DNA of 64,000 bases from Rhinopomastus cyanomelas (Eukaryota > Chordata > Aves > Bucerotiformes > Rhinopomastidae), in the NCBI GenBank assembly GCA_013400115.1, contig VXBP01005581.1:62001-126000 (forward strand). Direction: 5' to 3'. The position numbers were made by a program, and so were the translations under genes. Shown one piece after another: positions 1 to 13,297 of this stretch. The notes below the pieces were generated by a model that was given only the letters and a program-made list of their open reading frames with translations, was not told where the DNA came from and did not search any database. How positions within the stretch are numbered: position 1 is the first letter of the stretch; each line of letters opens with the position of its first letter.

Positions 1-3000
1 CCCTAATGAGAGGTGCTCTCGTGGTTTGTCACCTCCTAAATGCTGACCATGGACCACATCTGGTTGAAGCCCCATCTTCTCCAATATTTTGTTAACATGA
101 TTAGGTGCCAAGTTTATCAGTGTTGTCACTGCAGCAGTTTCACTACAGTAAATACTTCAGGCAGTAGTGTTAGATCAGGTGTCTTTAGCCTGAAGATTTT
201 TATCCGCTGCTGGACTTGCCTCCTTTCCTGGAAGAAGCTGATTCTCACTGAGAGTACAGGGAATACTATTACTTAACTTTATAAACTGTATATATATTTT
301 TTTGCTCTTTAGAGGCAGAGAGGAGATAATCAGGTTGCTTGGCTGTTCTGGCCAGCTGTTTTCTGTAGCATAGACCAAAACCAAGACGTGTCAGCACAAA
401 AAGTCACATGCAGGAGGTCATTTTACTTCTCTCTGGTGGGAGCCTGCTCACACCAGTGGCCAAACCCAAACCTATTAAAGTTAACAGGAGTTTCCTGTTG
501 AACCGTTGTCATGATTGTTGCAGAGTGGGATCAGAAAGTATCTCAGATGGAAATCAGTGCTGAAGCCAAAGGGACAGTCCTGGTCTTTTGTGGCTTACAA
601 TGTTTTTACAACAGAAAGAGCTTTGTGTGCTGCCTTTGCCCCGTTGAGGTTTCAGGTGGTTTGTGGAACAGCAACAACTCCAAGAACTTTGTGGCCAAAG
701 GCTGTTAAACACCTTCTCTGTAACCCCCTGCTGGAGAACAACTGTGGTGATGCAGCAGGCAGGAGGGAAGAAGTGCTTGTTCTTCTGTCCTTTCTGCCCT
801 GTAACATTGCTGAGAGCCCTCCTGGAACAACTCTCTTTGGTAATGAGTAGATCTGACTGTAATCTCAAAAACCAGAGAATCGGAGCCGTTTGTGCTGCTG
901 AAGGCCCGTTGTGTCTGAGGAGGAACGGGGATCGCCGTGTGGGTGATACCAGCGCGAGCCCTGCTGTTGGATGAGCAGTCTTGGTGATTGCTGCCTGTTG
1001 CTTTGTCGTGCCTGGCTCGTGCCTCGCCTGCGTGTGCAAAGAGCTAGACGTGCTGGGAGTGAGCACACGAGTCATGCTTGTAGTAAAACACTTCTGAAGC
1101 TTTGTGAGTAGCTGCTCACGACATCCCTCGCCTTCCCCAGCGAGGAGCTGAGCTGCAGGCAGAACGTAGTAGCAAAGGCTGGGCCCTTCTGGACTTGTCT
1201 TTACCACAGGATCCTCTCCTCTGCCTGTGCTTATTTGGGATTTTCACTTAGCAGAGTTACTGGCACGAAACTGTGTCTGAACTGGCTGAAGAAGCCAGCA
1301 TCAGCGCTTGCCAACAAGTGGGTTTGATCTTCCCTGGCTGACTCAGCCTGTTTTCCTTTCCACAGACAGTCAGGGGCATGTGATCCTGATTCAGAGAAGG
1401 ATTTGTCCGGTTCACTTCTATGATTCAGGCATTTGGGAGGCAAGAAGAAGAAATTATGTGATTTGAAGAAGATCTCCCCATGGACAGAGCAGACTGGACT
1501 TTGGCTAATAAGGAAATGGCCTCACTAGGCTAAGAAGAAACACTCTCCATTATCTCAAATCACAGCCCTTCCGTAGTCAGAGGGGAGCTGTGGTTCTGCA
1601 GTGAAACTCAACAGAGGGGCCCTCAGGTAGAAGAGGCTGTGACAATGCAGGAGGACCGAGCACCTCTGGAAGCAAAGCTCTGGAAGCCCCTTCACCTGGT
1701 ACCCTGCTGATCTCCTTAGTAAACGGGATGTGGCTCTATCTCAGATAGAACTTGTACTCAGCTCTTGTTTTGAGATGCCCTGTGGTGCTGGGCCAGGCAT
1801 TGGCTTTCTCCGACAGGGCAGGAATGGGCTGCAGTTCTGCACTGGAGCCGCGAAGAACGAGGATGAATATAGGCTGTTGACTGTTTTGGAGCCACAAGCT
1901 GAAGCCAAAACCATCTGGTTTTAATACCACAGTAACACTTTAAAGGTGCATTTCTTCTCTCAATGTTAAGATTTAATAATTTGTTTCAAATAGCTGAAGA
2001 CATCTCCAAAGTCTGGGGTTTTTTACATGCTTCAGAGCAGCTGGCAGCAAGTCTTCTGCCTCCCCAGAAGCAGTCAGTAGTTCTCAACCTGATGTAGGAA
2101 ACCAAATATGAAGGCTCTTTTGCCTGTTGGAATGAAGGGCTGGTGGCAAGCAGTGAGGGGATGAAGGCTGCTTTAAATTTAAAAGGTGTTCACAGAGAAA
2201 ACAGGCTTTGAGTTCTTAGGAATCTTATTTCAGAAGCAGGCACTTTCTGTCAGAAGGCATCATCTGCCACGTCTGCAGTCGTAAGGAGCTGTAATTCTTT
2301 GGAGGGTTGTACGGAAAACGCCGAGCTGCGCTCCAGACTTCGCTGGCCTAGGGTTGTGTTGTGTCTTGGGGACGTACCCGTGGTCGGTGCTGACGCCTGT
2401 TTTCTGAGGGCCCCTCTACAGTCGGATGGTTCAGGGCTCTCTGTTTGGAGCTAGAAATCTCAGCAGTTCAGTTCTAGGATGGTACCTGATGTCCCACTTC
2501 ACTGTGCTGTCGTAAGACCAGGCACGTGGGGGTGTTGACCTACCAAGTCATAGAGCACAACCAGAAAGCTGGGCTTGGGGCTTTCTGGCAGCAGTGTTTT
2601 ACCTTGGTTTATTGTGCTCAAGGCTTGCACTTTGTGAGGACTTGGACAAATGGAGAATGGACAACCAGCCAAACCCATGAATTCTGGTTTAGACCTCTTT
2701 GGCTCTTCTGAATCATCATGAACTCTGGGCAGTGAGTCAGCCAAGAGCTGGTTTTCTCTTCAGTATTGTGCAAACACAAGATGTTTCCCTGGGCTAAATA
2801 CTATTACGTTTAAAAAGTCATGTTTATTTGATTTATTATTTTGTTTTAAATGTCACGTATTAAAAAATCATTAATATCTAAAGGTACCATCTGGGGAAAT
2901 CTGAAAAAGCCTGTTCCACTGTCTTCATCAACTGAGGTTCGGAGCACGAAGCCATTTTAGGGTACCCTGACTTACATTTTTGATGTGACTCTTTAAATGG

Positions 3001-4041
3001 TAATGAGGATCAGACTACTGACAGAGCTTCACCTACTGCGTGGAGCTGAGCGTTGGAAGCTGCTGTTTCATTTCATGTAATTAAGAAAGCCCCCGGGACT
3101 TCATTCATAGCTCTGCCACAATGTGATTCCAATTCTGTCACGGAATCGCAGAACATCAGGGGTTGGAAGGGACCCCGAAGGATCATCCAGTCCAGTCCCC
3201 CTGCCAAAGCAAGACCAGCTAGACCACGTCACACAGGAACATATCCAGGTGGTTTTTAAATGTCTCCAGAGAAGGAGGCTCCACAACCCTCCCGGGCAGC
3301 CCCTTCCAGTTTGAACTGAAGCTTCTGCAGTCATTTTCAGGATGAACTGCAGAAGGTTTCAGTGTAGAAGATTAGAGGGCATTAGGTATCTCTGTCTGGA
3401 ACAGAAATATGAGCAGAAATACAGTTTATGCCTTCATCTTAGTCATGTGCTTTTGGTTTCGCTGCTGCTTCTTTCAAAATCAGCATCTCTTGTTTGATTG
3501 TGGAAGAGTTTGTTATTCTGCTGAAATCTGCCTTTCATTGCAGCTTTCCCCCCACCCCATCTTTTGTTCACGACTTCTAAGATGTGCTGCTGCTGAGAAC
3601 ATAGTTGTGTGACACTGAGAAGAGAGTTTCCAGATCCTGAAAGTCCAGTGGCTGCTGTTTAAGAAGTGGTTTGGTGGTTCTGCCTTGCAGAAGGGAGCTG
3701 AATCATACTAATAACAGTGTATTAAGACAAAGTCGGAGTGTGTCTTTAGTGCTGGTTTAGTCATGATCCAGCATGAAGGGCAGGGCACGGTGCTGTGTTT
3801 GAGTTCCCATACAGGCAGGAAATGACACTGGTGTTTTTCTGTGGTGCAGCACACACAGCCTTTTGGTTTCTTGGTTTGTCTCACCAGATGAAAAAGAGGA
3901 TTCTGAGGACACAGAGTTTAGCAAAGCAAGCAAACCGAGCCGAGAGCGTACGGTGTCATCTCTACACTACTTTCCTCCCCCAAAATAAGACATTAAATAC
4001 ATGAAGAAGGTGACTGGTGTTTTTCTTTTCCCTTTCAATAG
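1..4041 (+). other. CAMK2D: CAMK2D intron 3 (3' part)
   Basis: No exon for CaMKII residues before Val74 is found here, so the window opens inside intron 3. It holds one CR1 fragment (3141-3312, minus) and an AT-rich stretch at about 2790-2880. The open frames on both strands are short, overlap one another and resemble no protein I recognise. The intron ends with a pyrimidine-rich tract and AG at 4040-4041. Confidence 0.85.
3141..3312 (-). mobile_element. CR1 LINE fragment, 3' end
   Basis: The reverse complement carries the avian CR1 3' module: the GGACTGGATGATC..TTCGGGGTCCCTTCCAA core, the 'acatttaaaAACCACC' segment and the 'ggctgcccgggagggttgtgg' segment. It is 5' truncated, as is usual for CR1. 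Several substitutions relative to other copies in the window suggest it is not very recent. Confidence 0.88.
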
Positions 4042-4096
4042 TGCGGCTTCATGACAGCATATCAGAAGAAGGATTCCATTACTTAGTCTTTGACCT
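4042..4096 (+). CDS. CAMK2D: CAMK2D exon 4 (residues 74-92, kinase N-lobe)
   Basis: This 55-bp exon starts after AG at 4040-4041 and ends before GTAAGT at 4097. It completes Val74 and reads RLHDSISEEGFHYLVFDL, the beta4-beta5 strands and the start of the hinge of the kinase N-lobe. It enters with one base of the Val codon supplied by the missing upstream exon and leaves with two bases of Leu92. Sequence and length match CaMKII; this segment is the same in delta and gamma, so on its own it would not settle the isoform. Confidence 0.96.
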
Positions 4097-4270
4097 GTAA
4101 GTATGTGTTTTGCATGTGCTTAGCATGTTGGGGATGTGGTGCTCAAAGTCACACGTAAATACAAGCTCGCCAGCTACATGCATGACTCTGCTGCAGTGAG
4201 TTGCACAAGGACATGCAAACAGAGCTGGAAGGACAGTAGCCTGTCTGCTGATTTGCATCTGTAAAAACTG

Positions 4271-4720
4271 ATCACAGAATCACTCTGGTTGGAAAAGACC
4301 CCTGGGATCATCGAGTCCAACCATCTACCCTACCTTACAAGTGCACCCCTAAAGCACATCCCTCAACACCTCATCCAAACAGTCTTTAAACACATCCATG
4401 AGTAGCGAATTAACCACCTCTCATGGCAACCTATTCCAGTGCTTGACCACCCTTTCTGTGAAAAAATTCTTCCTAATGTCAAGTCTAAACCTCCCCTGTT
4501 GTCACTTGAACCCCTTCCCTCTTGTTCTATCACTAATTGCTTGTGAGAAGAGACCAGCACTAACCTCTCCACAAGGTCCTTTCAGGTAGTTGCAGAGAGT
4601 GATGAGGTCTCCTCTCAGCCTCCTCCTCTTCAAACTAAAGAGCCCCAGCTCTTTTGAGTCTCTCCTCATTAGCTTTATTCTCCAAGTCTCTCCGAAGAGC
4701 CTCCCTGCCCCCTTGCAGAG
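4271..4720 (-). mobile_element. CR1 LINE fragment, about 450 bp
   Basis: The reverse complement reads through the typical CR1 3' module, ending with 'ttggactcgatgatcccaggggtcttttccaaccagagtgattctgtgat'-like sequence, preceded by 'gagaggttagtgctggtctcttctcaca'. This is a different subfamily from the 'ggagacatttaaaacc' copies, close to the copies at 26374 and 30410 but on the other strand. Confidence 0.88.
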
Positions 4721-6939
4721 GAACACTCCTGCCTAACTTGGTGTTATTTGATCTGGAAGGATCACTCCAAGAATTCCATGTGACAAACTAGGAATAAGTA
4801 GGGCCACTGTTAAAAGTCAGTTTTAATATAGACCCTAAGTAAGTAAAGGTTGTGTGGTATCTGCCAAAGCTGTGCAAGCATCTGACTCAGCAAAAACCAT
4901 TTGCTGCAAGCCCGTTGGGTGTAAAGGAAACAAAAGCCATGTGGAGGAGCAGTTTCTCCACACATGGTCTCCATTGCTGGAACAACAGGTAAGCCTGAGT
5001 CTCCCCCACGTGATGAGTCACTCAGGGTTTTACCCTCAATTCATGTCTTGCTGACACATCGTGCCAACATGAATCGCATGTCTCAGACTCTTCACTTAAA
5101 AAGAGACCCTGATCTTCGTTCTGCCCCGGGACAGGCAAACTTTTCCACAAGTGATTAGGAATTATCTTGCAAAATTGACTTGTTTAAGTAAAATTATCCA
5201 TTTCAACTGCAAATGTTTCCAGGGCAGTTTGTGGTTTTAGCAGACGTCCCTCCTGCTCCTCAAGAGCCCTGGGTCTTCAACAGTCAGTTGTGTTCTTCCA
5301 CATTCAGATTTCATTTTGCTTTCTGACTGACTTACTGAAGGAATCTGTGAAGACTTCTTCAAGACTAGGTTTCAGACTAGCAGTACAACCATACTGAACA
5401 GTCTGTCTGCAGCCAGGGCATTCAGGGTTCAGGACTTGAGTCCTGAGTGGGCTCAGCAGGAACTCAGATCTGATCTGTGTGTGTCCCCGGTGAGTGCTCT
5501 GACTGTTGGCTCAGAAAAGGCTCTGGGGCACAACAAGCCCATTGGTGATCTGACTTGCACTGAGTTTTCTTTCACTTTGTTGTTTGTTCAGGTTTTTTAA
5601 GGGCTGAATGTATCTTTGTGGAACCCCAAAAATCTTAATCCTAAGTATGTCCAAGAAGCACCTTGTAGGAACAATGTCCCTTCTATAAACTGGTGGTGTT
5701 TTTACTGGTTTGTACTGTCGTGCTAGAAAACATGGCCCTGCTGTGACTGCAGTTTGTCCATGCCCACCTTAAACTGCATAGATAATGCCAGGCAGAGCGC
5801 GGGAGGTTACGGCTGTAAAGTGAACTAGAAGGCTTTTGAACACCTTCAGAGCTGTAGGCACCAGCGTCTGTGTCTCAGCAGTAGCAGAACAAACAGAAGC
5901 CCCCATTCTGCAATAAAAAATTGCTACCTAACCCAAAGATATCATCTTGGCAGAAAACTGGGTCCCCCAGGAAACACACTGCAGCGGCCACAGCTTCCTC
6001 TGTTTCCCTGTCAGGCTCGTTTGGGCCAAACATAACTGAATCAAACACACATCGTTCATCTAGAACAGGCTGGATGTTTTGTTTTCTAAAAACCATGGCG
6101 TTTGGTCAACGAAAGAGGCCTTCCACAGAGCTACCCATCTTCTTTTCTGTTTTGAGCGTGTGGTTTGGGTTTTTTCCCTAAAACTGAATTACTTTGCAAA
6201 AAAGGAGGCATCTGAGTGTTAGAGGTGGTGACTCAGGGGCTGAGTGTTGTCTCTGGGAGAACACTGTATTGTGTTCTTGGAGAATGTTTGCCTCATTCAT
6301 GAGGATGGCTGCCCACAGGTCACTGTTCAGTCAGGCTGACGAGTTTTTGCTTTCATCCTCACAAATCCTGTCTATCAGGGAAACCTCATTTGCTGCTGCA
6401 GTTTCCAGCACCTGTTTAGTGTCCATGAAAGAGCAGACACAGAAAGCCGGTGTCGTATGGACTGGTTTGGTAGGCAAGCCAAGTGCGTGCTTTGATTTCA
6501 TCATTTGTGTTCAGCAGGAGCCTGTCTGTGGTGCAACACACACCGCCCACACGCGTCGTCATGTCATTATCCTAACGATTCCTTTCAGACGATGTGGGTT
6601 TCAGCTCGACTGTCTTTTATAGAAGAGCCTTGTAGACTGCATCCCACGTACAAGCACGAGGAGGAAGAGAGCACTTTTCTATGAAGACAATCAGTCACTG
6701 TCACTTTCTGTTCTGAATTTCTAATAATCTCTTTGGGTTCAGTGTCATGGAGATGTCTGCAAGCCGAAGGAGAGAGAAGTCTGTTGTCTCACTTGTATAA
6801 CTTGGTGCTAGCTGTGCATTTGTCTGGAGGAAGGACTTGATTAACATGCTCATGTTTGGGCAGAGAGCTCTCATGTCGAGGTGGGAAGCTAGACCTCTTA
6901 AAATCTGTGTGGGAACTGGACACTGAGCATGAACGAGGA

Positions 6940-7112
6940 TGATCAGGCCTTGGAGCAGACTGCTCAGAGAAGAGGTTGAGTAGTGATCCTGGGATGTGTT
7001 TAAGTCGTGTGAATGTGGAGCTAAGGGTCGTTGTTTAGCAGTGGGACACTTGGATTAATGGTTGGACTCTGTGATCTTAAAGGTCTTTTCCAACCTAAAC
7101 GATTCTGCGTGA
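6940..7112 (+). mobile_element. CR1 LINE remnant
   Basis: The clearest part is the 3' end at 7045-7110, 'ggttggactctgtgatcttaaaggtcttttccaacctaaacgattctg', the signature of an older CR1 subfamily. The upstream boundary is worn and only approximate. It is the only sense-oriented copy in the first 24 kb. Confidence 0.75.
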
Positions 7113-8246
7113 GGGAAAGGGACACACTGAAGTATGGATATTGCTCACATATCTGTCTATATAATTTCTTCTTGGTTGCTAAATCTGCACCCCTGAAATA
7201 CCCTCTTGGTGGGGTGCGGTAGTTGTTTTGCACTTGACTGGGCAAAGCAGGGATTTTCAAGGTCTCTGTGATGTCACTGCCCAGGAGCACTCCTCTTACT
7301 CATCTGCCAACATGGCTTCTTCATACTCAAGAGGAGCTAAGCTTTCCAGGCAAAGGACTTGCTGCTGTTCCATTTCCCTCACTAGACAGGGGGAGGTGAT
7401 TTGTGGATTAACAAAATGTGCAGAGTAGGATTAGTAATGGACTTAATGAAGTTTCTTCCTCGTCTTCCCTTATTGGTTAAGGCAACCGTAGTTAGGATTT
7501 GCGTCTTGCTATCAGCCCATTGCAGTTGCTAAGCATGAATGAGATTGTCTTCAGCATTAATGATATTAAATGAGTTCAAATCCAATCCATTCTGTCAGTA
7601 TTAATTGCTGTATCTGAATGGAGACAGCTGTAGCACTTGAAGACTCTATTGTGCAAGTCAATGAGATTCTCTTTATGCAACAATTGGTACATTTAGAATC
7701 CTGGTGTCGCTGCCAGGTCCCAAGTGGAGGGACTGCGCCGTGTAGAAGAAACAACAGTACCCCCAGAAAAGGCCTTGGCAGCTCTTTGCAGAGCTTTATA
7801 GTGAAGGACCAAAGTTGCTGGTGGTTTTTGTAGATATGAGTGTGCTGGTAGTTACATCTGTTAGACCTTTTGGGTATTTCTTGCCTTTCACACTATCTCT
7901 GCATGCTGGAGAGTTGTAGACAGCAGTAAGATCTCCACTGACTCTCACTGTCAGCTTTAATGGGCACCAAACCAAATTATCTCAGCCTCTCCACGTGCCT
8001 TCTGCGTTGTCCATTAGACCTAGTTCATCATCTCAATGTTTGTGCACTGGGAAGCCCCAAATGGGGTCTAGTAGTCCAGATCTGATCTCTCGAGTTTCCG
8101 TTGGTTGATGGCTGTCCTGTGCCATCATTTTTTGCTGCGAGGGCACACTGCTCAGTGAGCAGAGGCCACTGATTTGGCCGTAATGATTTAATCCAAGTCA
8201 GAGGATTGGAAGATGCAGGTGAGTTCTGGCCTCTCTGACTGCCTTC

Positions 8247-8590
8247 ATAGAATCATTAGGGATCAGAAGGGACCTCAAAAGATCATCTAGTCCAGTCCCC
8301 CTGACATAGCAGGGTCACCCAGACAAAGTCACACAGGAACACATCCAGGAGGGTTTTAAATGTCTCCAGAGGAGACTCCACAAGGCCCCTGGGCAGCCTG
8401 TTCCAGTGCTCTGTCACCCTCACCGGGAAGAAGTTCCTTCTGATATTTATAAGGAACCTCCTCTGTTCCAGCTGACACCCACTGCCCCTTGTCCTGTCAC
8501 CAGATGACACTGAGAAGAGCTTGGCTCCATCCCTTGTGCTACCTTCCTTCATTGTGGCCATTTAGCAGCTTGCAGAGAGTTACTCCCACC
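8247..8590 (-). mobile_element. CR1 LINE fragment
   Basis: It begins with the CR1 tail in reverse ('catagaatcattagggatcagaagggacctc') and continues through the 'aaatgtctccagaggagactccacaa' and 'cctctgttccagctgacaccc' blocks into the 'agcttgcagagagtt' region. On the minus strand it leaves a 92-residue open frame, which belongs to CR1 and not to a host gene. Confidence 0.9.
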
Positions 8591-11555
8591 GTATCCTTTG
8601 GAGTCACAGAGTGTGGGGATTGCTGACTCCTGGGTTGCTTGTTGCTGAGGCTCACCTGCTGTGTTCTTGCTTTTATTTTCCCGTCGTTGAACAGCGGTTA
8701 CGAATGTTGGATGATCAGTGTCAGCAAACAAGAACGGTTAGGCCCTTTTTTATTCTGCTCTTGAGAAGAGCAAGCACCACCTTGGGGTTCTCTCCCTCAG
8801 AACCATACTTTGATGACAAAAGCGTTTTATTTTCTGGATCGGATCAGAAATGAATGGTTTGGGGAAGAGCAGATCAAAGGATGCTTTGGTTTCCTTTCAC
8901 TCATCGCAGAGTGAGGCTTGTTCCTCATTACCAGGGCTGTAGCAGACAGACAGTTCTGCAAAAAGGAGGTGTCAGAGGCTGTCAAAACATGCATCAGTCA
9001 ACCAGTCTGGGTTAAGGCAACCAAGGCCAGTTTCTGGAAGGTGGAAGTCAAAAGGAAAAAGAGACTACAGATTGGTCATCCAGCTGTTGTACCTCCTCCA
9101 GATTTTGTGGCAGGTCTTCATGCAAAACACCATCCTGTTACCTGAAAGTGTTTGGTTTCAAAGGCACTAAGGTGTAGGCTCAGCAAAAGGAAGGTGTAGC
9201 CAAGTGAAATCATGGAAATACAGTTCTTGACCAGCTCTTCTCAAAGAACAGACTTAGGCTGCTGGCTGAACAGGTCATTTCTGTCATCACCTAACGTGGC
9301 CGAGTGACTGGGACCTACAAGGAACTGCTAGTACAGCAATCTGCAAATGAACATCACGGTTCTAAAGACTCCAAACAGCCTCACTTGTAATAATCCTGTT
9401 AAGCTTCATTGTATTCTATAATGATTGTGTTCACTGTAGGATTGATTTTAACCATCTTAATCTTTATGCATCTTGTAGCTTTTAAGTTTAGGAATTTCTT
9501 GAGAATATAATGAGCTACATGAAAATTCACTGTGTTCATGAACAGTCAGGAAATACGAACGTTGATCCCCTGTCTAGGAATTACTTACATTGGGACATGA
9601 GTAGGATTGAGGCCCAGGAAAGCAGGGCCTGTGGAGTAGGTTGCCTGTCATCTGTATCCCTGTTAGACTGGCTGTCTTCCAGGAGGGGCTCGTATCTAAT
9701 ACCCAGTGGCACCTGGGGAGATGAGGCAGGCCTTCTGCCGTGGCCTTGCACTTGCCTCCATGCACCCCTTCTACTTGGGCTTCTGTCTTCCATCAGAGAG
9801 GTACAGGATACAGGGGCCCTTGATTCTGGCTGCTGTTTGGCTGTTGCCCAGCCTGCAGAGCCTGATTCCACCAGTCTGTTTCAGCCTTGCTCATGCTCCA
9901 GAGCCTTCCTACTGCCGCTTGTAGCCTTTCAACCTCGTCTTGCAGCTGTGCTGCTCGGTTGAGCAGATAATCTGCCTGCTCACAGCACGCACTGCCTGAG
10001 ATCGGCGAGCAGCTGTGGCATTCCCTGACTGGTGGCTGTAGCCTGGTCGTCTTCTTCTGCCAGGTTGAGGCTGGTTTTGGTTGGTTGGTGGGGTTTGTTT
10101 TTTGCCCCTCCGTACGCCACCGAGCAGAGGGCTGGCTGTCTCGCTCTGCGCGGTCTGAGCGCTGCTTCCGGTTTGGAGGCGTTTGAATCTCCCGCGGTTT
10201 CCGCCCAGCCACATCCCTTCTCGGCCTCACTCCTGGGAGATGCTGACTTCTGTTGGATCCCTCTTTCCTCCTCAAGCTTCCCTGGTTCGGGAAACTCCCC
10301 GACCACCTCAAAAACCTCAAGAAGTAGCAGCGCTTGGGACCAGCAGCGGCAGTCTCCCTCGGCAGGAGGAACGTTAGGAGGATTGTGCTTCTGTTTCAGG
10401 TCCACTCTTGTTGACACAGGCAGCCAGGCTTGTTGCTTTATTTAAAAACTAGTGAAGATTCATCTTTAAAACAGAGCACCTATCTCAGTGACTTCACCTA
10501 AACCTGTTTAATGACATCAGCTTAATGACTGTCAGAAGAGATCTCCTGATGGCAAACTCCTGCTTATTCACAGGTGCTGCATGTTCCTTCATTCTTGCAG
10601 CAGGATTGCCCCTTAGAGCTCTCCTCTGCAGAGAGCACAGCATATGCTCATTGTCTGCAGGATTTGTTTTCATGCCCTTTAAACCTTGTTTTGGCCCAGC
10701 TCAGTTGACTTGCATCTCTGGGATTCTACGATGAGTAAGAGAGTGAGTAGCCTAGTAGCAATGCTCTGCTCATGGCACTCTTTCCATTCCCTTTGTGGGA
10801 TGTGAGTGACCAGCACGATCCAAGATGAGACGTTAGTGCTCCACACAGGGACACTGCTGTCACCCTATTTCACATGCATTCCAAGGCTGTGACTGCATCC
10901 TGCTGGTGACTCATTCCAGCCTGTCATCTTTGGGTTATAACAACGCTGATTTATGCCTTTTTAACCACTTCCCACTATTCAACTACTGGTTGTACCATGA
11001 TACTCCTAAGTATTCACTGTCGCTTCTGTGACGGGTCCTCTGGGTGATGCAGCTTCCCTTGTACTGTTAGTGCTTCTTAAATTATATTAAGTGTCATTTT
11101 CTACTTTCTCAACAGAAATGACTGTAAATTTTCTGTGAGAAAAGCCTGCTGATAAACTGGTGCTGCTTCCGTGCACAGGACACATGGGCTCTGGCTTTTA
11201 CACTCCTTCCACCTCAGAGATGCTCTTTGTGGCAGAAGCACAAAAAGCGAGTGCCCCTGGCACATGGGTCACCTCTGCTGTGTCCTGACCTACACTTAAA
11301 AGCCTTTTTGCCACCACGGTGTTCTCCTTCCTTACATGTGTTTTACACTGCAGTTCTCCATTTATCCTGAGCTCTTCAGAACTTCAGCCACAGTTTTCCT
11401 TGTGGGTCAGTTCCTGTTGTTGTAGTTTTACCACAGTGTGTGGCATCTTGCCCAATAAGCTGCTGCTCTTGGCTTTTATTTTCCAGTGACAGTTGCTCTT
11501 CCACCACATCATTTTTATTCCCATATGGACAAACCTTTCCCTTTAGTTCCTTCAA

Positions 11556-12085
11556 AGAATCACAGAACATTAGGGATTGGGAGGGACTTTGAAAGATCAT
11601 CTGGTCCAGTACCCCCACCCCAGCAGGATCCCCTAGATCCAGCTGCACAGGAACATGGCCAGGCGGGTTTTAAATGTCTCCAGAGAAGGAGACTTCATAA
11701 CCCCCCTGGGCAGCCCCTTCCAGGGCTCTGTCACCCTCACCAGGAAGAATGTCCTTCTCACATTGATGTGGAACCTCCTGTGTTCCAGCTCACACCCGCT
11801 GCCCCTTGTCCTATCACTAGATGCCCCTGAGCAGAGCCTGGCTCCATCCTCCTCACACCCACCCTTCACATATTTATCAGCATTAATGAGGTCACCCCTC
11901 AGTCTCCCTTCTCCCAGCTCCAGAGCCCCAGCTCCCTCAGCCTTTCCTCACCAGGGAGATGCTCCCCTCCCTTCATCATCTCTGTGGCTCTGCGCTGGGC
12001 TCTCTCCAGCAGCTCTGTGTCCTTCTGGAACTGAGGGGCCCAAGGGTCTCACCTTGCTGGTCAGCACCCTCACATTTCTGTATAA
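11556..12085 (-). mobile_element. CR1 LINE fragment, about 530 bp
   Basis: One of the longest copies here. It starts with 'agaatcacagaacattagggattgg' and runs upstream in CR1 sense to the 'ggccccagttcc..cacagagctgctgg' block. It ends only about 75 bp before the acceptor of exon 5, so its removal or expansion could affect that splice site; the sequence gives no sign that it does. Confidence 0.9.
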
Positions 12086-12161
12086 ATACTTTGGTTACTC
12101 TCCCTGTTAATCTGAGGTGCGTGTGTTCACTTCTGAAATCTTTCCCATGCTGCTTTTTCAG

Positions 12162-12227
12162 AGTCACTGGAGGTGAATTGTTTGAAGATATAGTTGCAAG
12201 AGAATATTATAGTGAAGCAGACGCCAG
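12162..12227 (+). CDS. CAMK2D: CAMK2D exon 5 (residues 92-114, hinge)
   Basis: This 66-bp exon lies between 'ttttcag' and 'gtaagt'. Its first base completes Leu92 and it then reads VTGGELFEDIVAREYYSEADA, ending with two bases of Ser114. This covers the end of the hinge and helix alphaD; Glu96/Glu99 equivalents that contact ATP ribose and substrate lie here. The reading frame continues equally well into exon 6a or 6b, because both begin with T and complete the Ser codon. Confidence 0.97.
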
Positions 12228-12867
12228 GTAAGTAGTGATCTTTTTTCTCGTGTTGTCATTAATATTTCTAGTCTAGGAACTTGAATATCTCATGGCCTTT
12301 GGCATCAGTTTCACTAGCACAGTCGACTCTGGGATTTCCCCTAGAGTTCTCCCAGACTTGGAAGGGCACAGTTTGGCATTTGGAGCTCCCATCTGTGTGA
12401 TGGAGAACTCGTGTGAAGTCTTGATTTCTGCTGGTCAGAAAAAAGCTAAAATTTGGTCCCAGTGTCTTAAAATCCTTGGGAACTTGTGAAATTAGCATCT
12501 TTGCCAGTTTTCTCCTCTGCAGAGTGGACGGAACATTTCTGCTGTCTTGTGTAGAGATTCTTACATTGGCCAGTCAGAGCCTGAAGTCTGTGTTGGTCTC
12601 TAAATAATTTTTACATGAAATACAATTTTTGCTCTCAGTCCAAAAGTACTCATTTCCTTTCCATATTTGAACGTGTCTGTTGAGTTCCATCAATAAGCAA
12701 TTACACTGCGTCTCTCATAGTCTGAGCTCAAATTTGAAATCCCCAGCAAATTTCTGCAAGTGGTTGTTGAGCAACTGGAAGAATCAGTTGACAATTACCA
12801 TAATTTGCATGCTGACATCAAGTATCAGGGCCGCTTTGCCCTCTCGTAGTGTGTTTATCCTCATGTA

Positions 12868-13297
12868 ATCATAGAATCATTAAGGATTGGAAGGGACCTC
12901 AAAAGGTCATCCCGTCCAATCCCCCTGCCAGAGCAGGATCCCCTAGACCCAGTTGCACAGGAACACACCCAGGTGGGTCTTAAACGTCTCCAGAGAAGGA
13001 GACTCCACAATCCTCCTGGGCAGCCCCTTCCAGTGCTCTGTCACCCTCACCATCAAGAAGTTCCTTCTCAGACTGATGTGGAACCTCTTCTGTTCCAGCT
13101 CACACCCGTTGCCCCTTGTCCTGTCATCAGATGCCACTAAGCAGAGCCTGGCTCCATCCTCCTGACACCCACCCTTCACGTATTTAGCAACATGAATGGG
13201 GTCGCCCCTCAGGCTCCTTTTCTCCAAGTTCAAGACACCCAGCTCCCTCAGCCTTTCCTCGTCAGGGAGATGTTCCCCTCCCTTCAGCATCTTTGTC
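12868..13297 (-). mobile_element. CR1 LINE fragment
   Basis: Begins 'taatcatagaatcattaaggattgg' and runs through all the 3' blocks to 'gggagatgttcccctcccttcagcat'. Similar in extent and subfamily to the copies at 11556 and 22800. The 115-residue minus-strand frame inside it is CR1-derived. Confidence 0.9.

Larger units (their letters stand above)
4097..12161 (+). other. CAMK2D: CAMK2D intron 4
   Basis: This 8.1-kb intron contains four CR1 fragments (4271-4720, 6940-7112, 8247-8590, 11556-12085). The rest is unique sequence in which I see no exon, RNA gene or convincing control element. A GC-richer stretch at about 9.7-10.4 kb gives several overlapping open frames on both strands; none shows a domain or repeat I recognise. 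Confidence 0.85.

Noticed and set aside
554..1207. 217-codon open frame on the minus strand
   Set aside because: It lies in intron 3, overlaps several equally open frames on both strands, and shows no domain, repeat or compositional sign of a protein.
9793..10445. Cluster of 100-175-codon frames on both strands
   Set aside because: All frames of a locally GC-rich stretch are open together; Gln/Pro/Arg-rich chance peptides with no recognisable motif and no splice context.
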